From: Paraburkholderia bannensis
GTDB lineage: Bacteria; Pseudomonadota; Gammaproteobacteria; Burkholderiales; Burkholderiaceae
Direction: 5' to 3'
Assembly: GCF_014200455.1 (NCBI RefSeq)
Contig: NZ_JACHBW010000035.1
Coordinates: 1-38,598 of the forward strand
DNA: 38,598 bases
Positions 16,190 to 23,229 of this stretch are shown here, piece after piece. The first letter of the stretch is position 1. Each line of letters opens with the position of its first letter. A model generated the notes under the pieces. That model worked only from the letters and a program-made list of their open reading frames with translations. It did no database searches and had not been told where the DNA came from. The translations under genes and the position numbers were made by a program.

Positions 16190-16883
16190 AGAAATGCCCG
16201 GTAAAGCGATACCGGCTGCCCGGATGCCAGAGGTTGGCCACCGACGCCACGGCCTGACGCGACCACGTGCGGCGATGCAGCACGAGACAGGGCTCGGCGG
16301 CCTTCATTGCCAGATGAGCGCGCGTGCCGTCTTCGGGCGCGAGCGCCTCGATACGGTACTCCACGCGCTGCAAAGGCGCGACGCGCACGAGGTACTGGTT
16401 TGGCGTGGTTTGCGTGAAGTCCTGCTGCGTATAGTCGGGCGCGAGCGCGGGATTGACCCAGCGCTCTTCCAGTTGCACCGGCTCGTCGTTCTCGAAGTGC
16501 AGCACGCGCGAACGGAACAGCGTTGCGCCTGCGCGCAGGCCCATTTCGTCCGCGAGTGCGTCGTCGGCGTCGATGGCGCCGATTTCCAGCACCTGCGCGC
16601 GATAGCCATGACCACGCGCCAGGATTTCGTCGGAGATGCTGCGGATCGCCACCAGCGTCGATTCGTACTTGGGACGCGCGACGAAGGTGCCCGCGCCCTG
16701 CACGCGCGTGAGCACCTGCTCGGCGGTCAGCTCGCGCAGCGCGCGGTTCACGGTCATGCGCGCGACCTTGAAATCCCGCGCCAGTTCGTTCTCCGACGGC
16801 ACCTGGTCGCCCTCGCCCCACTCGCCCGCATGGATGCGCGCGAGGATGAAGTCCTTGATGCCCTGGTATGCGGGTGCGTTCAT
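16188..16883 (-). CDS. hutC: Histidine utilisation repressor HutC (GntR family)
   Basis: 231 aa, the family length, starting MNAPAYQGIKDFILARI. The GntR winged HTH covers about 5-72 (VPSENELARDFKVARMTVNRALRELTAEQ in pieces, then VQGAGTFVA). The UTRA effector domain follows (GHGYRAQVLEIG, LFRSRVLHFEND, PVQLEERWVNP, and the C-terminal Y-R-F-TGHF ending typical of HutC). It represses hut genes until urocanate binds. An upstream in-frame ATG at 16985 would overlap hutH and adds a non-family basic tail, so it is rejected. No good Shine-Dalgarno is seen, which suggests translation linked to hutH 58 bp upstream. hutU does not follow, unlike many related genomes. Confidence 0.92.
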   Translation of the reverse strand: MNAPAYQGIKDFILARIHAGEWGEGDQVPSENELARDFKVARMTVNRALRELTAEQVLTRVQGAGTFVARPKYESTLVAIRSISDEILARGHGYRAQVLEIGAIDADDALADEMGLRAGATLFRSRVLHFENDEPVQLEERWVNPALAPDYTQQDFTQTTPNQYLVRVAPLQRVEYRIEALAPEDGTRAHLAMKAAEPCLVLHRRTWSRQAVASVANLWHPGSRYRFTGHF

Positions 16884-16941
16884 CGTGGATTCGATAAGGA
16901 GGCGAGCGGCGCAAGCCTCATGCAAGGCCCGCGCACGCTGC

Positions 16942-18465
16942 TTAACGCGCCTGCGACTCGAACGAGAACGGGCTGTGCGCCGCAATCGCGCCGTTCTGCA
17001 CGAGTTGCGTAACCGCCGCGATGTCCGGTGCGAAGTAGCGGTCCAGATCGTAGTGCGGCACTTCGCTGCGCACCGCCTGCATCACGTGATGCAACGCCGG
17101 GCTGGTGGCGTGCGGCGCACGCAGATCCACGCCCTGGGCGGCGGCCAGCAGTTCGATCGAGAGGATATTGGCGGTGTTCTCGGCGATATCGGCGAGCTTG
17201 CGCGCGGCGAAGGTCGCCATCGACACGTGGTCTTCCTGGTTCGCGGAGGTCGGCAGCGAATCCACCGAAGCCGGATGCGCAAGCGTCTTGTTTTCCGAAG
17301 CCAGCGCCGCGGCCGTCACGTGCGCGATCATGAAGCCCGAGTTCACGCCGCCATCCTTGACGAGGAACGGTGGCAGGCCCGACAGCGTCGCATCGATCAG
17401 GAGCGCGATGCGGCGCTCGGCCAGCGCGCCGATTTCGGCGGCGGCCAGCGCGAGATTGTCGGCTGCAAAAGCCACCGGCTCGGCGTGGAAATTGCCGCCT
17501 GAGAGCACTTCGTGCGTTTCCGGAAAGATCAGCGGATTGTCCGACACCGCGTTGGCTTCGATCAGCAGCACGTTGGCTGCGTGACGCATCTGGTCGAGAC
17601 ACGCGCCCATCACCTGCGGCTGGCAGCGCAGCGAGTAAGGGTCCTGCACCTTGTCGCAATCCTGATGCGACAGGTTGATCGCCGAGCCTTCGAGCAGCGC
17701 GCGATACGCCGCCGCCGCCTCGATCTGGCCGCGATGACCGCGCAGTTCGTGGATGCGGGCGTCGAACGGCTTCACCGAACCGGCGGCCGCGTCCACGCAG
17801 AGCGCGCCCGAAACCAGCGCCGTGCGGAACAGGTCTTCGATCGCGAACATGTTGTAGAGCGCGAGCGCCGTGGAGGCTTGCGTACCGTTGAGCAGCGCGA
17901 GACCTTCCTTGGCTTGCAGCGTAAGCGGCTTGAGGCCGGCTGCGGCCAGGCCCGCTTCGGCGCTGGCGCGCTCGCCGCGAATGAAGACTTCGCCGATGCC
18001 CAGCAGCGTTGCCGACATGTGCGCGAGCGGCGAAAGATCGCCCGAAGCGCCCACCGAACCCTTCACGGGGATCAGCGGCAGCACATCGGCGTTGAACAGG
18101 GTGATCAGCGCGTCCATCACTTCGCGGCGGATGCCCGAGTGGCCGCGGCCAAGGCTGGAAAGCTTGAGCGCCATCAGCAGGCGCACGACCGGACGCGACA
18201 TCGGCTCGCCCACGCCCACTGCGTGCGAGAGCACCAGGTTGCGCTGCAGCAGTTCGAGCTGATCGGTTGGGATATGCGTGCTGGCGAGGCGGCCGAAGCC
18301 CGTGTTGATGCCATAGGCGGGCGCGCCCTTGGCCGTGATGTCGGCGACGGCGCGCGCGCCCGCGTCGATCGCCGCAAAACTTGCGGGATCGAGTTCGAGT
18401 TTCACCGACTCGCGGGCGATTTGGCGCAGTTGCGGCAGGGTCAGATGGCCGGGCGTGAGGAGCAT
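16942..18465 (-). CDS. hutH: Histidine ammonia-lyase
   Basis: Converts L-histidine to urocanate and ammonia, the first step of histidine catabolism. 507 aa, the usual size. The Ala-Ser-Gly triad that forms the MIO prosthetic group is at 140-142 (GSVGASGDLSPLAH). YGINTGFGRLAS (51-62) and LQRNLVLSHAVGVGEP (73-88) are also conserved. The start at 18465 is supported by AGGA about 9 nt upstream. The frame can be extended to a TTG at 18486, but that codon lies in the operator. Two TGTATAGACA elements precede the gene and are probably bound by HutC, encoded just downstream. The rest of the hut pathway is not in this window. Confidence 0.96.
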   Translation of the reverse strand: MLLTPGHLTLPQLRQIARESVKLELDPASFAAIDAGARAVADITAKGAPAYGINTGFGRLASTHIPTDQLELLQRNLVLSHAVGVGEPMSRPVVRLLMALKLSSLGRGHSGIRREVMDALITLFNADVLPLIPVKGSVGASGDLSPLAHMSATLLGIGEVFIRGERASAEAGLAAAGLKPLTLQAKEGLALLNGTQASTALALYNMFAIEDLFRTALVSGALCVDAAAGSVKPFDARIHELRGHRGQIEAAAAYRALLEGSAINLSHQDCDKVQDPYSLRCQPQVMGACLDQMRHAANVLLIEANAVSDNPLIFPETHEVLSGGNFHAEPVAFAADNLALAAAEIGALAERRIALLIDATLSGLPPFLVKDGGVNSGFMIAHVTAAALASENKTLAHPASVDSLPTSANQEDHVSMATFAARKLADIAENTANILSIELLAAAQGVDLRAPHATSPALHHVMQAVRSEVPHYDLDRYFAPDIAAVTQLVQNGAIAAHSPFSFESQAR

Positions 18466-18475
18466 GATCGAATCC

Positions 18476-18523
18476 TGTCTATACAAGTGACGGGCAGTCT
18501 AGCCTGGCGCGCCTGTATAGACA
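18476..18523 (-). promoter_or_regulatory. hutC operator: Paired candidate HutC operators upstream of hutH
   Basis: TGTCTATACA (18476-18485) and its exact reverse complement TGTATAGACA (18514-18523) face each other 38 bp apart. The first ends 11 bp before the hutH ATG. The TGTA/TACA-type half-sites resemble HutC/GntR-family operators. The pair brackets the expected hutH transcription start, consistent with repression by HutC. Confidence 0.65.
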
Positions 18524-18588
18524 ACCTCTCTGCCACTGCCGCCGACCTGGGACTATCCACTAGCCTGCGGCCTGCGTTCGCGATTTCG

Positions 18589-19551
18589 TTACGGCTCCAG
18601 GCGCCCGGCGATGAACGCCAGAAAGCACTGCACGCGCGCGGCCAGCGCGGCGCTGCGATAGTAGACCGCGTGGATCGGCTGGCGCTCGGCGAGCAGCGCG
18701 TCGTCGAGCACGGTCACGAGACGGCCCGCGGCGCGGTCGGCGGCGGTCATGAAATCGGACAGGCAGGCGATGCCGGCGTCGCCCAGCGCGAGCTGCCGGA
18801 TCGTCTCGCCGCTCGACGCCGCGAGTGCGGGATGGATCGCCAGACCTTCGTTGGCATCGTCGCCGAAGAGTGCCCCCTGCGCGCCCTGTGCGCTCTCTGC
18901 CCCGTTACTGTCGCCGCTCGCGGGCCCGGTTTGCAGACGCAACGGCCAGCGATTCAGTTGCGCAGGCGCGGTGAAGCCGATCAGCCGGTGCGCGTGCAAC
19001 GCCTGCAGCGTGCGCGGCGTGCCATGCGCCTTGAGATAGGCGGGGCTCGCCACCACGCGCCGACGGCTCACGCCAAGCGAGCGCGCATGCAGCGTCGAAT
19101 CCTGCAGCGCACCGATGCGTATTGCGATATCCACGCGCTGTTCCAGCAGATCGACGATGCGCTCGTTACTCGTGAGTTCGAGCTGGATATCCGGATAGCG
19201 CGCGGCAAACGCCGTCATGTGCGGCACGATGCAGTGGAGCATGAAGGGCGTGGCCGCATCCACACGCAAGCGCCCTGACGGCTGTTCACGATGGCGCGTG
19301 ACCGCCTCTTCGGCATCTTCCATCGCGGCGAGAATGGCGCGCGCGCGTTCGAGAAATAGCTCGCCCTCCTCGGTCAGTTGCAGCCGGCGCGTGGTGCGCA
19401 GAATCAGCGCGACGCCCAGTTGCTTTTCGAGGCGCGTGAGCGCGCGGCTTACGCCGGAGACGGTCTGCTGGAGTTTTTCAGCGGCGGCGGTGATCGACCC
19501 CGCATCGATCACCGTGACGAATACGAGCAATTCGTCGGTCGAGGTTTTCAT
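18589..19551 (-). CDS. LysR-family transcriptional regulator
   Basis: 320 aa from the ATG giving MKTSTDELLVFVTVIDAGSITAAAEKL, a standard LysR start. An alternative ATG 24 bp upstream (19575) adds MNLDCEST and is less likely. The HTH has the TAAAEKLQQTVSGVSRALTRLEKQLG region followed by RTTRRLQLTEEGELFLERAR. The effector domain belongs to the group ending PIHAVYYRSAALAARVQCFLAFI, which often controls a divergent oxidoreductase gene. Here the divergent gene is an NAD-dependent epimerase-like enzyme 105 bp away, the likely target. Residues about 220-245 hold a Gly/Ala/Ser-rich insertion (SGDSNGAESAQGAQGAL) inside the effector domain. Confidence 0.88.
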   Translation of the reverse strand: MKTSTDELLVFVTVIDAGSITAAAEKLQQTVSGVSRALTRLEKQLGVALILRTTRRLQLTEEGELFLERARAILAAMEDAEEAVTRHREQPSGRLRVDAATPFMLHCIVPHMTAFAARYPDIQLELTSNERIVDLLEQRVDIAIRIGALQDSTLHARSLGVSRRRVVASPAYLKAHGTPRTLQALHAHRLIGFTAPAQLNRWPLRLQTGPASGDSNGAESAQGAQGALFGDDANEGLAIHPALAASSGETIRQLALGDAGIACLSDFMTAADRAAGRLVTVLDDALLAERQPIHAVYYRSAALAARVQCFLAFIAGRLEP

Positions 19552-19656
19552 TGTTGATTCGCAGTCAAGATTCATTTGAGACTAACACGGTTTTTGCAAA
19601 ATCCGAATGCCGCGATACTGCCGTTCATACCGAATCACCGACTCAACGGAGAACCC

Positions 19657-20556
19657 ATGAAAGTATTCGTCACCGGCGCCGGAGGCTTTATCGGCGGCAC
19701 GATTGCCGCGCATCTTGCGCGTGCGGGCCATGCAGTGCGAGGCCTCGTGCGCCGCAAGGAACAATTCGCCGATCTCGAAGCGCTCGGCATCGCGCCGGTA
19801 GCGGGCGATCTCGACGATCGCGAACTGCTGATGCGTGAAGCGCGCGCCGCCGACGCCGTGATCAACGCCGCCAGCAGCGACCATCGCGGCGCGGTCGAGG
19901 CGCTGCTCGACGCGCTCGAAGGCTCGGGCAAGACCTTGCTGCATACCAGCGGTTCGAGCATCGTCGGGGACGCCTCGGGCGGCGAAGCCACCGACAGGAT
20001 CTACTTTGAAGACGCCCTGCCCGCCCCGACGCCGGACAAGGCGGCACGCGTGGCCATCGACGATCTCGTGCTGGCCGGCGCGCAGCGCGGCGTGAAGAGC
20101 GCGGTGCTCTGCAACACGCTGATCTACGGCGTGGGTGCGGTGCCGGGCACGGCCAGCGTGCAGTTGCCGCGACTCATCCGCCAGGCCCAGAAGAGCGGCG
20201 TGATGCGTCATGTCGGACGCGGGCTGAACATCTGGTCGAACGTGCATATCGACGACGTGGCCGGGCTCTACCGCCTCGCGCTTGAGAACACCCCCGCAGG
20301 CACGTTCTATTTCGTTGAAAGCGGCGAAGCGGATTTCCGCACCATGACGGCCGCGCTCGCGCAGAAGATGGGGCTGGGTGCGCCGCAGGACTGGCCGCTC
20401 GAACAGGCCATCGAGGAATGGGGCTACGAAATGGCCTCGTATGGGCTGGGGTCGAACAGCCGGGTGCGCGGCGAGCGCGCGCGCAAGATGCTGGGATGGA
20501 CGCCAAAGCGCACGTCGGTGACGGACTGGATTCGCGACGAGATGCCGGTTGTTTGA
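19657..20556 (+). CDS. NAD-dependent epimerase/dehydratase family protein (extended SDR)
   Basis: 299 aa. The Rossmann nucleotide-binding motif TGAGGFIGG is at 6-14, with VRGLVRR at the cofactor-selecting position (the arginines suggest NADP is possible). Other motifs are GDLDD, LLHTSGSSIVGD, LIYGVGAVPGT and WSNVHIDDVAGLYRLAL. The usual YxxxK is not obvious, as in atypical SDRs, so dehydrogenase or epimerase chemistry is uncertain. GGAG 5 nt before the ATG fixes the start; an upstream ATG at 19576 lacks a ribosome site. It is divergent from a LysR gene. An intrinsic terminator-like hairpin follows at 20648. Confidence 0.85.
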   Translation: MKVFVTGAGGFIGGTIAAHLARAGHAVRGLVRRKEQFADLEALGIAPVAGDLDDRELLMREARAADAVINAASSDHRGAVEALLDALEGSGKTLLHTSGSSIVGDASGGEATDRIYFEDALPAPTPDKAARVAIDDLVLAGAQRGVKSAVLCNTLIYGVGAVPGTASVQLPRLIRQAQKSGVMRHVGRGLNIWSNVHIDDVAGLYRLALENTPAGTFYFVESGEADFRTMTAALAQKMGLGAPQDWPLEQAIEEWGYEMASYGLGSNSRVRGERARKMLGWTPKRTSVTDWIRDEMPVV

Positions 20557-20647
20557 AGCGGGATCGACGCTGGATGAAGCCGGCCGCAAAAATACGCGGT
20601 CGGCAACACACTATTGTTGCGTATCCGTAAGGTCGATCCGATAAAAT

Positions 20648-20681
20648 CGCGCCGGTTTGCACTATCTGCCGGCGCGTTTTT
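20648..20681 (+). terminator. Intrinsic terminator or leader attenuator before the 60-aa gene
   Basis: Perfect 8-bp stem CGCGCCGG / CCGGCGCG, a 13-nt loop and a T5 tail. It lies 92 bp after the SDR stop and only 24 bp before the next ATG. A weak promoter-like TTGCGT-17-GATAAA (20617-20645) stands immediately upstream, so the hairpin could also act as an attenuator in that gene's leader. Confidence 0.75.
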
Positions 20682-20704
20682 CTGCCCGGCCTCCGGATAC
20701 GCCG

Positions 20705-20887
20705 ATGCTTCTCGCGCTGAACTTCGACTGGCTGACCAATCTGCTCGCCATTCTGTTCGTGGTCGCGTGCCTCTATGACGCGCGCTACGACGAATATGGC
20801 ACGCTGACGCTCGCCGCTGCCGCGATGGGACTGATCGTGATGGCGATCGAAGTCCTGCTACGCCCCGCTTTCGAAATGTCCCTCTAG
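20705..20887 (+). CDS. Small two-helix membrane protein
   Basis: 60 aa beginning MLLALNFDWLTNLLAILF. Two hydrophobic segments (about 10-25 and 34-52) are separated by the polar loop YDARYDEYGT, and the tail is LRPAFEMSL, so a hairpin inner-membrane protein is likely. No family recognised. A longer frame starting at 20657 would place the N-terminus inside the terminator hairpin and is unlikely. No strong ribosome site is visible. Its function and expression are uncertain, but the clean hydrophobic pattern and codon use argue for a real gene. Confidence 0.6.
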   Translation: MLLALNFDWLTNLLAILFVVACLYDARYDEYGTLTLAAAAMGLIVMAIEVLLRPAFEMSL

Positions 20888-20989
20888 GACACGAAGGCGC
20901 GCGGCTTCGTTGTACTTACAATCGCTTTCCAGCGGCTTGCGCCTTCCTGTCCTGCGCTTTTTTCCCTGCTTTTTTCCCGCTTCTTCCTG

Positions 20990-21736
20990 TCAGGGCTTCT
21001 GCTCGTGCGAGCAGCAGGCGTGCTGTTGCGGGGCGTCCTCATAGCGGTCGTGATGGCGCATCCATTCGCCCATATTCTGCTTTTCGTTGCGCCCCTTCGG
21101 CGTGAATTCGAGCAGCGCATAAGTGCCCAGCGCCATCTCCACGCCGCGCGCATAGGCCGAATACGTGTGATAGACGTTGCCGTTTTCATCGCGATAGAAC
21201 GCGCTGATGCCGGGCAATTCGTCGCTCATGTAGTCCTGCTCCGCATAGTTGTAGACGGCTTTGCCGCGTGCCTTGTCCGCCTCGCTGAACGAGACGCGGT
21301 AATCGAAGTTGAAGTCGCTGCCGAACGACGATACCCACGGAAAATGCCAGCCCATGCGCTTTTTAAAGGCCTCGATCTTTGCGAGCGGCGCACGCGAGAC
21401 CGCCACATAGGTGACGTCGTGGTGCTCCAGGTGCGTGAGCATGCCGTCGATGTGATCGGACAGAAATGAGCAGCCGGGGCACCCCTCTTCCCATTGCGGT
21501 CCCAGCATGAAATGGTAAGTGAGCAACTGGCTGCGCGGCCCGAATAGCTGCGCGAGCGTGCGCTCGCCTTGCGGCGTCTCGAAGGTGTAGCGCTTTTCCA
21601 CCTTCACCCACGGCAGCGCCATGCGTCTGGCCACCAGCGCATCGCGCGCATGCGTGAATTCGCGCTCTTGCGCGAGCAGCGCTTCACGCGCCGCCAACCA
21701 TTCGGTCTCCGAAACGATCTTGTGCGGTTCCATCAT
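20990..21736 (-). CDS. DUF899 family thioredoxin-like protein
   Basis: 248 aa matching the DUF899 family. The N-terminus is MMEPHKIVSETEWLAAREALLAQ, then RRMALPWVKVEKRYTFE, LTYHFMLGPQWEEGCPGCSFLSDHIDG with a thioredoxin-like CPGC redox motif, YVAVSRAPLAKIEAFKKRMGW, and a C-terminal tyrosine-rich region (YHTYSAYARGVE). Exact chemistry is unknown. AAGGAGG precedes the first of two adjacent ATGs. It is the last gene of a probable ArsR-SRPBCC-DUF899 operon, a common arrangement. It starts 19 bp after the SRPBCC stop. The last residues (QQHACCSHEQKP) hold an unusual Cys pair. Confidence 0.88.
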   Translation of the reverse strand: MMEPHKIVSETEWLAAREALLAQEREFTHARDALVARRMALPWVKVEKRYTFETPQGERTLAQLFGPRSQLLTYHFMLGPQWEEGCPGCSFLSDHIDGMLTHLEHHDVTYVAVSRAPLAKIEAFKKRMGWHFPWVSSFGSDFNFDYRVSFSEADKARGKAVYNYAEQDYMSDELPGISAFYRDENGNVYHTYSAYARGVEMALGTYALLEFTPKGRNEKQNMGEWMRHHDRYEDAPQQHACCSHEQKP

Positions 21737-21755
21737 GTCTTCCTCCTTGGGGGCT

Positions 21756-22268
21756 TCACTCGAACAGGTCCACCAGATGATCGAGCGCGCTCGACCAGCC
21801 TTCGCGGTGCGCATCGCGTGCCGCCTCGTCGAAGAAGCGTTCGTGGCGCAGCATCAGTTCCGTGGTGCTGCCGTCGGCGCGCAGTGTCACGCTCACACGC
21901 GATTCGCGCTCCGGCGTGCTGCGCCATGCCCACGTGAAGACGAGCTTCGATTCCGGCACCACCTCCAGATACGTGCCGCTCACGTCGTGCTCCTCGCCGT
22001 CGGGCGAGCGCATCAGCACGCGAAAACGTCCGCCTACGCGCACATCCGCCTCGGCATGCAGGCAGATCGTGTCGAGCGGGTGCATCCAGCGCATCAGTTG
22101 CGCGGCTTGCGTCCATGCCGCGTAGACCTTCGCGGCGCTCGCGTTGATACGGCGCCGAAGGATGAGGCTGGGGGCGTCGGCACTGGGGGCGTCGGCACTG
22201 GCGGTGCCGTTGGTGCGAGCGGGGCCGCCGCTTCCTGCATCGGCTTCGGCTGGGGTGTGGGTTGACAT
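21756..22268 (-). CDS. SRPBCC (AHSA1-like) domain protein
   Basis: 170 aa. After a low-complexity N-terminus (residues 1-35, Ala/Ser/Asp/Pro-rich, with SADAP twice), the START/AHSA1 fold begins at LILRRRINASAAKVYAAWTQAAQL. It continues with VGGRFRVLM and GTYLEVVPESKLVFTWAW and ends with SSALDHLVDLFE. Such proteins bind hydrophobic ligands or act as chaperone-like partners, and they are commonly encoded after ArsR repressors. GGAGGAGG lies 6-8 nt before the ATG. The first 175 bp of the gene overlap the 3' end of the arsR frame, far more than normal for this pair. Confidence 0.85.
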   Translation of the reverse strand: MSTHTPAEADAGSGGPARTNGTASADAPSADAPSLILRRRINASAAKVYAAWTQAAQLMRWMHPLDTICLHAEADVRVGGRFRVLMRSPDGEEHDVSGTYLEVVPESKLVFTWAWRSTPERESRVSVTLRADGSTTELMLRHERFFDEAARDAHREGWSSALDHLVDLFE

Positions 22269-22597
22269 GCGTCCTCCTCCACGAATGCGGCCAGACGATC
22301 GAGCGCCCCGCTCCAGAAGCGCTCGTAGTGCGCGAGCCATTGCACCGCGTCCTCCATCGGCCCGGCGGCGAGACGGCACGCCACCGTGCGGCCGGTTTTC
22401 TCGCGCGTGACGAGTCCGGCTTCGGCAAGCACGTCCAGATGCTTCATCACCGCGGGCAGCGATATCGCAAAGGGCTGCGCGAGCGCGCTAACGGACAGCA
22501 CTTCCTGCTGCGCAAGGCGCGCGAGCAAGGCTCGCCGGGTGGGATCCGCGAGCGCCGCGAAGGTGCGGTTCAGCGCTTCGTCTTCATACTTAACCAT
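22094..22597 (-). CDS. ArsR-family repressor with extended C-terminus
   Basis: 167 aa from the ATG giving MVKYEDEALNRTFAALADPTRRALL, the normal start of SRPBCC-linked ArsR regulators. The winged HTH runs to about residue 95 (LSVSALAQPFAISLPAVMKHLDVLAEAGLV; then TGRTVACRL). The usual family ends near LAAFVEEDA at about 110. Here the frame continues for some 55 Pro/Ala/Thr/Arg-rich residues (PVPTP repeated) through the start of the SRPBCC gene. That tail is probably a loss-of-stop artefact or unstructured extension. No metal-binding ELxxC is seen, so metal sensing is not expected. A 7-bp dyad overlaps the start codon. Confidence 0.8.
   Translation of the reverse strand: MVKYEDEALNRTFAALADPTRRALLARLAQQEVLSVSALAQPFAISLPAVMKHLDVLAEAGLVTREKTGRTVACRLAAGPMEDAVQWLAHYERFWSGALDRLAAFVEEDACQPTPQPKPMQEAAAPLAPTAPPVPTPPVPTPPASSFGAVSTRAPRRSTRHGRKPRN
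22168..22197. repeat. 15-bp tandem duplication in the ArsR/SRPBCC overlap
   Basis: CTGGGGGCGTCGGCA occurs twice head to tail (22168-22182, 22183-22197). It encodes repeated SADAP in the SRPBCC frame and repeated PVPTP in the ArsR frame. Confidence 0.85.
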
Positions 22598-22606
22598 GCG
22601 GTTAAG
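22589..22606. promoter_or_regulatory. ArsR autoregulatory operator (candidate)
   Basis: Perfect dyad CTTAACC-ATGC-GGTTAAG. It covers the arsR start codon (minus-strand ATG at 22595-22597). The TTAACC/GGTTAA type is typical of operators of ArsR repressors paired with SRPBCC genes. Binding here would block both transcription and access to the start. Confidence 0.65.
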
Positions 22607-22711
22607 CATAGGTCGCGAGCCGCCGATGTCAAGCCCGCTCATGCCCGCTCATGCCCGGCCAAGCTCGCCACTAGAATGGGGGTTCCCTGCCGATCCCTCT
22701 TGAAGCGCGCC

Positions 22712-23092
22712 ATGCCGTCCAAAATCCGCAATTCGCTGCTCTGGATCTTCGATGCCTTCGAGCGCGAAGCCACCTACGTGCGCAAGCCGATGTTCGGCTG
22801 CGACGCCGCCTACGTGGACGGCCTGCTGTGTTTGATCGCCGCCGACCGCGCGAAGCCCTTCAATGGCCTGCTGGTCGCCACCTCGCGCGAGCAGCACGAG
22901 GCGCTGATCGGCGAATTTCCCGCGCTGCGCCCGCATCCCGTGCTCGGCAAATGGCTCTTTGTGCCGCAGGACGATGCGGCCTTCGAGGACACCGCCGAAC
23001 AACTGGTCGCGCTGGTGCTCGCGCGCGATCCGCGCGTGGGCGTCGAGCCCACGCCGCGCAAGCGCAGCCGCAAAAGCATCCTGCCGAAGTAA
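22712..23092 (+). CDS. TfoX/Sxy-like N-terminal domain protein
   Basis: 126 aa starting MPSKIRNSLLWIFDAFE. The pattern VRKPMFGCDAAYVDGLLCLIAAD, then GLLVATS and a conserved KWLFVP, resembles the short TfoX N-terminal-domain family, though the match is partial. The tail is basic (PRKRSRKSILPK). TfoX proteins regulate competence in gamma-proteobacteria, but single-domain versions in beta-proteobacteria have no established role. The gene is divergent from arsR and converges on the NCS2 permease gene, separated from it by two hairpins. The ribosome site is weak (TGAAG), and an upstream in-frame ATG at 22676 cannot be excluded. Confidence 0.6.
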   Translation: MPSKIRNSLLWIFDAFEREATYVRKPMFGCDAAYVDGLLCLIAADRAKPFNGLLVATSREQHEALIGEFPALRPHPVLGKWLFVPQDDAAFEDTAEQLVALVLARDPRVGVEPTPRKRSRKSILPK

Positions 23093-23117
23093 GCAAACCC
23101 GGCGCCCAGAACGCCGC

Positions 23118-23191
23118 ACGGCCCGCGCCGCCAGAAGCGCACGCGGGCCGTGAAGCCGGCAGGACGGGCCGCCAGGCGTTCCGTCCTGCCG
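23118..23191. terminator. Two consecutive perfect hairpins between convergent genes
   Basis: Hairpin 1: ACGGCCCGCG (23118-23127) with CGCGGGCCGT (23142-23151). Hairpin 2: CGGCAGGACGG (23157-23167) with CCGTCCTGCCG (23181-23191). Both stems are perfect (10 and 11 bp). Neither has a T-run, but their place between two convergent genes suggests transcript 3'-end formation or an RNA polymerase barrier. Confidence 0.6.
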
Positions 23192-23229
23192 ATGGCGGGA
23201 CCAACGATGTCAACGAGGATGTCAATGCA

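Noticed and set aside
16884..16985. N-terminal extension of HutC to an upstream ATG
   Set aside because: The added residues are a basic string overlapping the end of hutH and absent from the family; the MNAPAYQGIKDF start gives the normal 231 aa.
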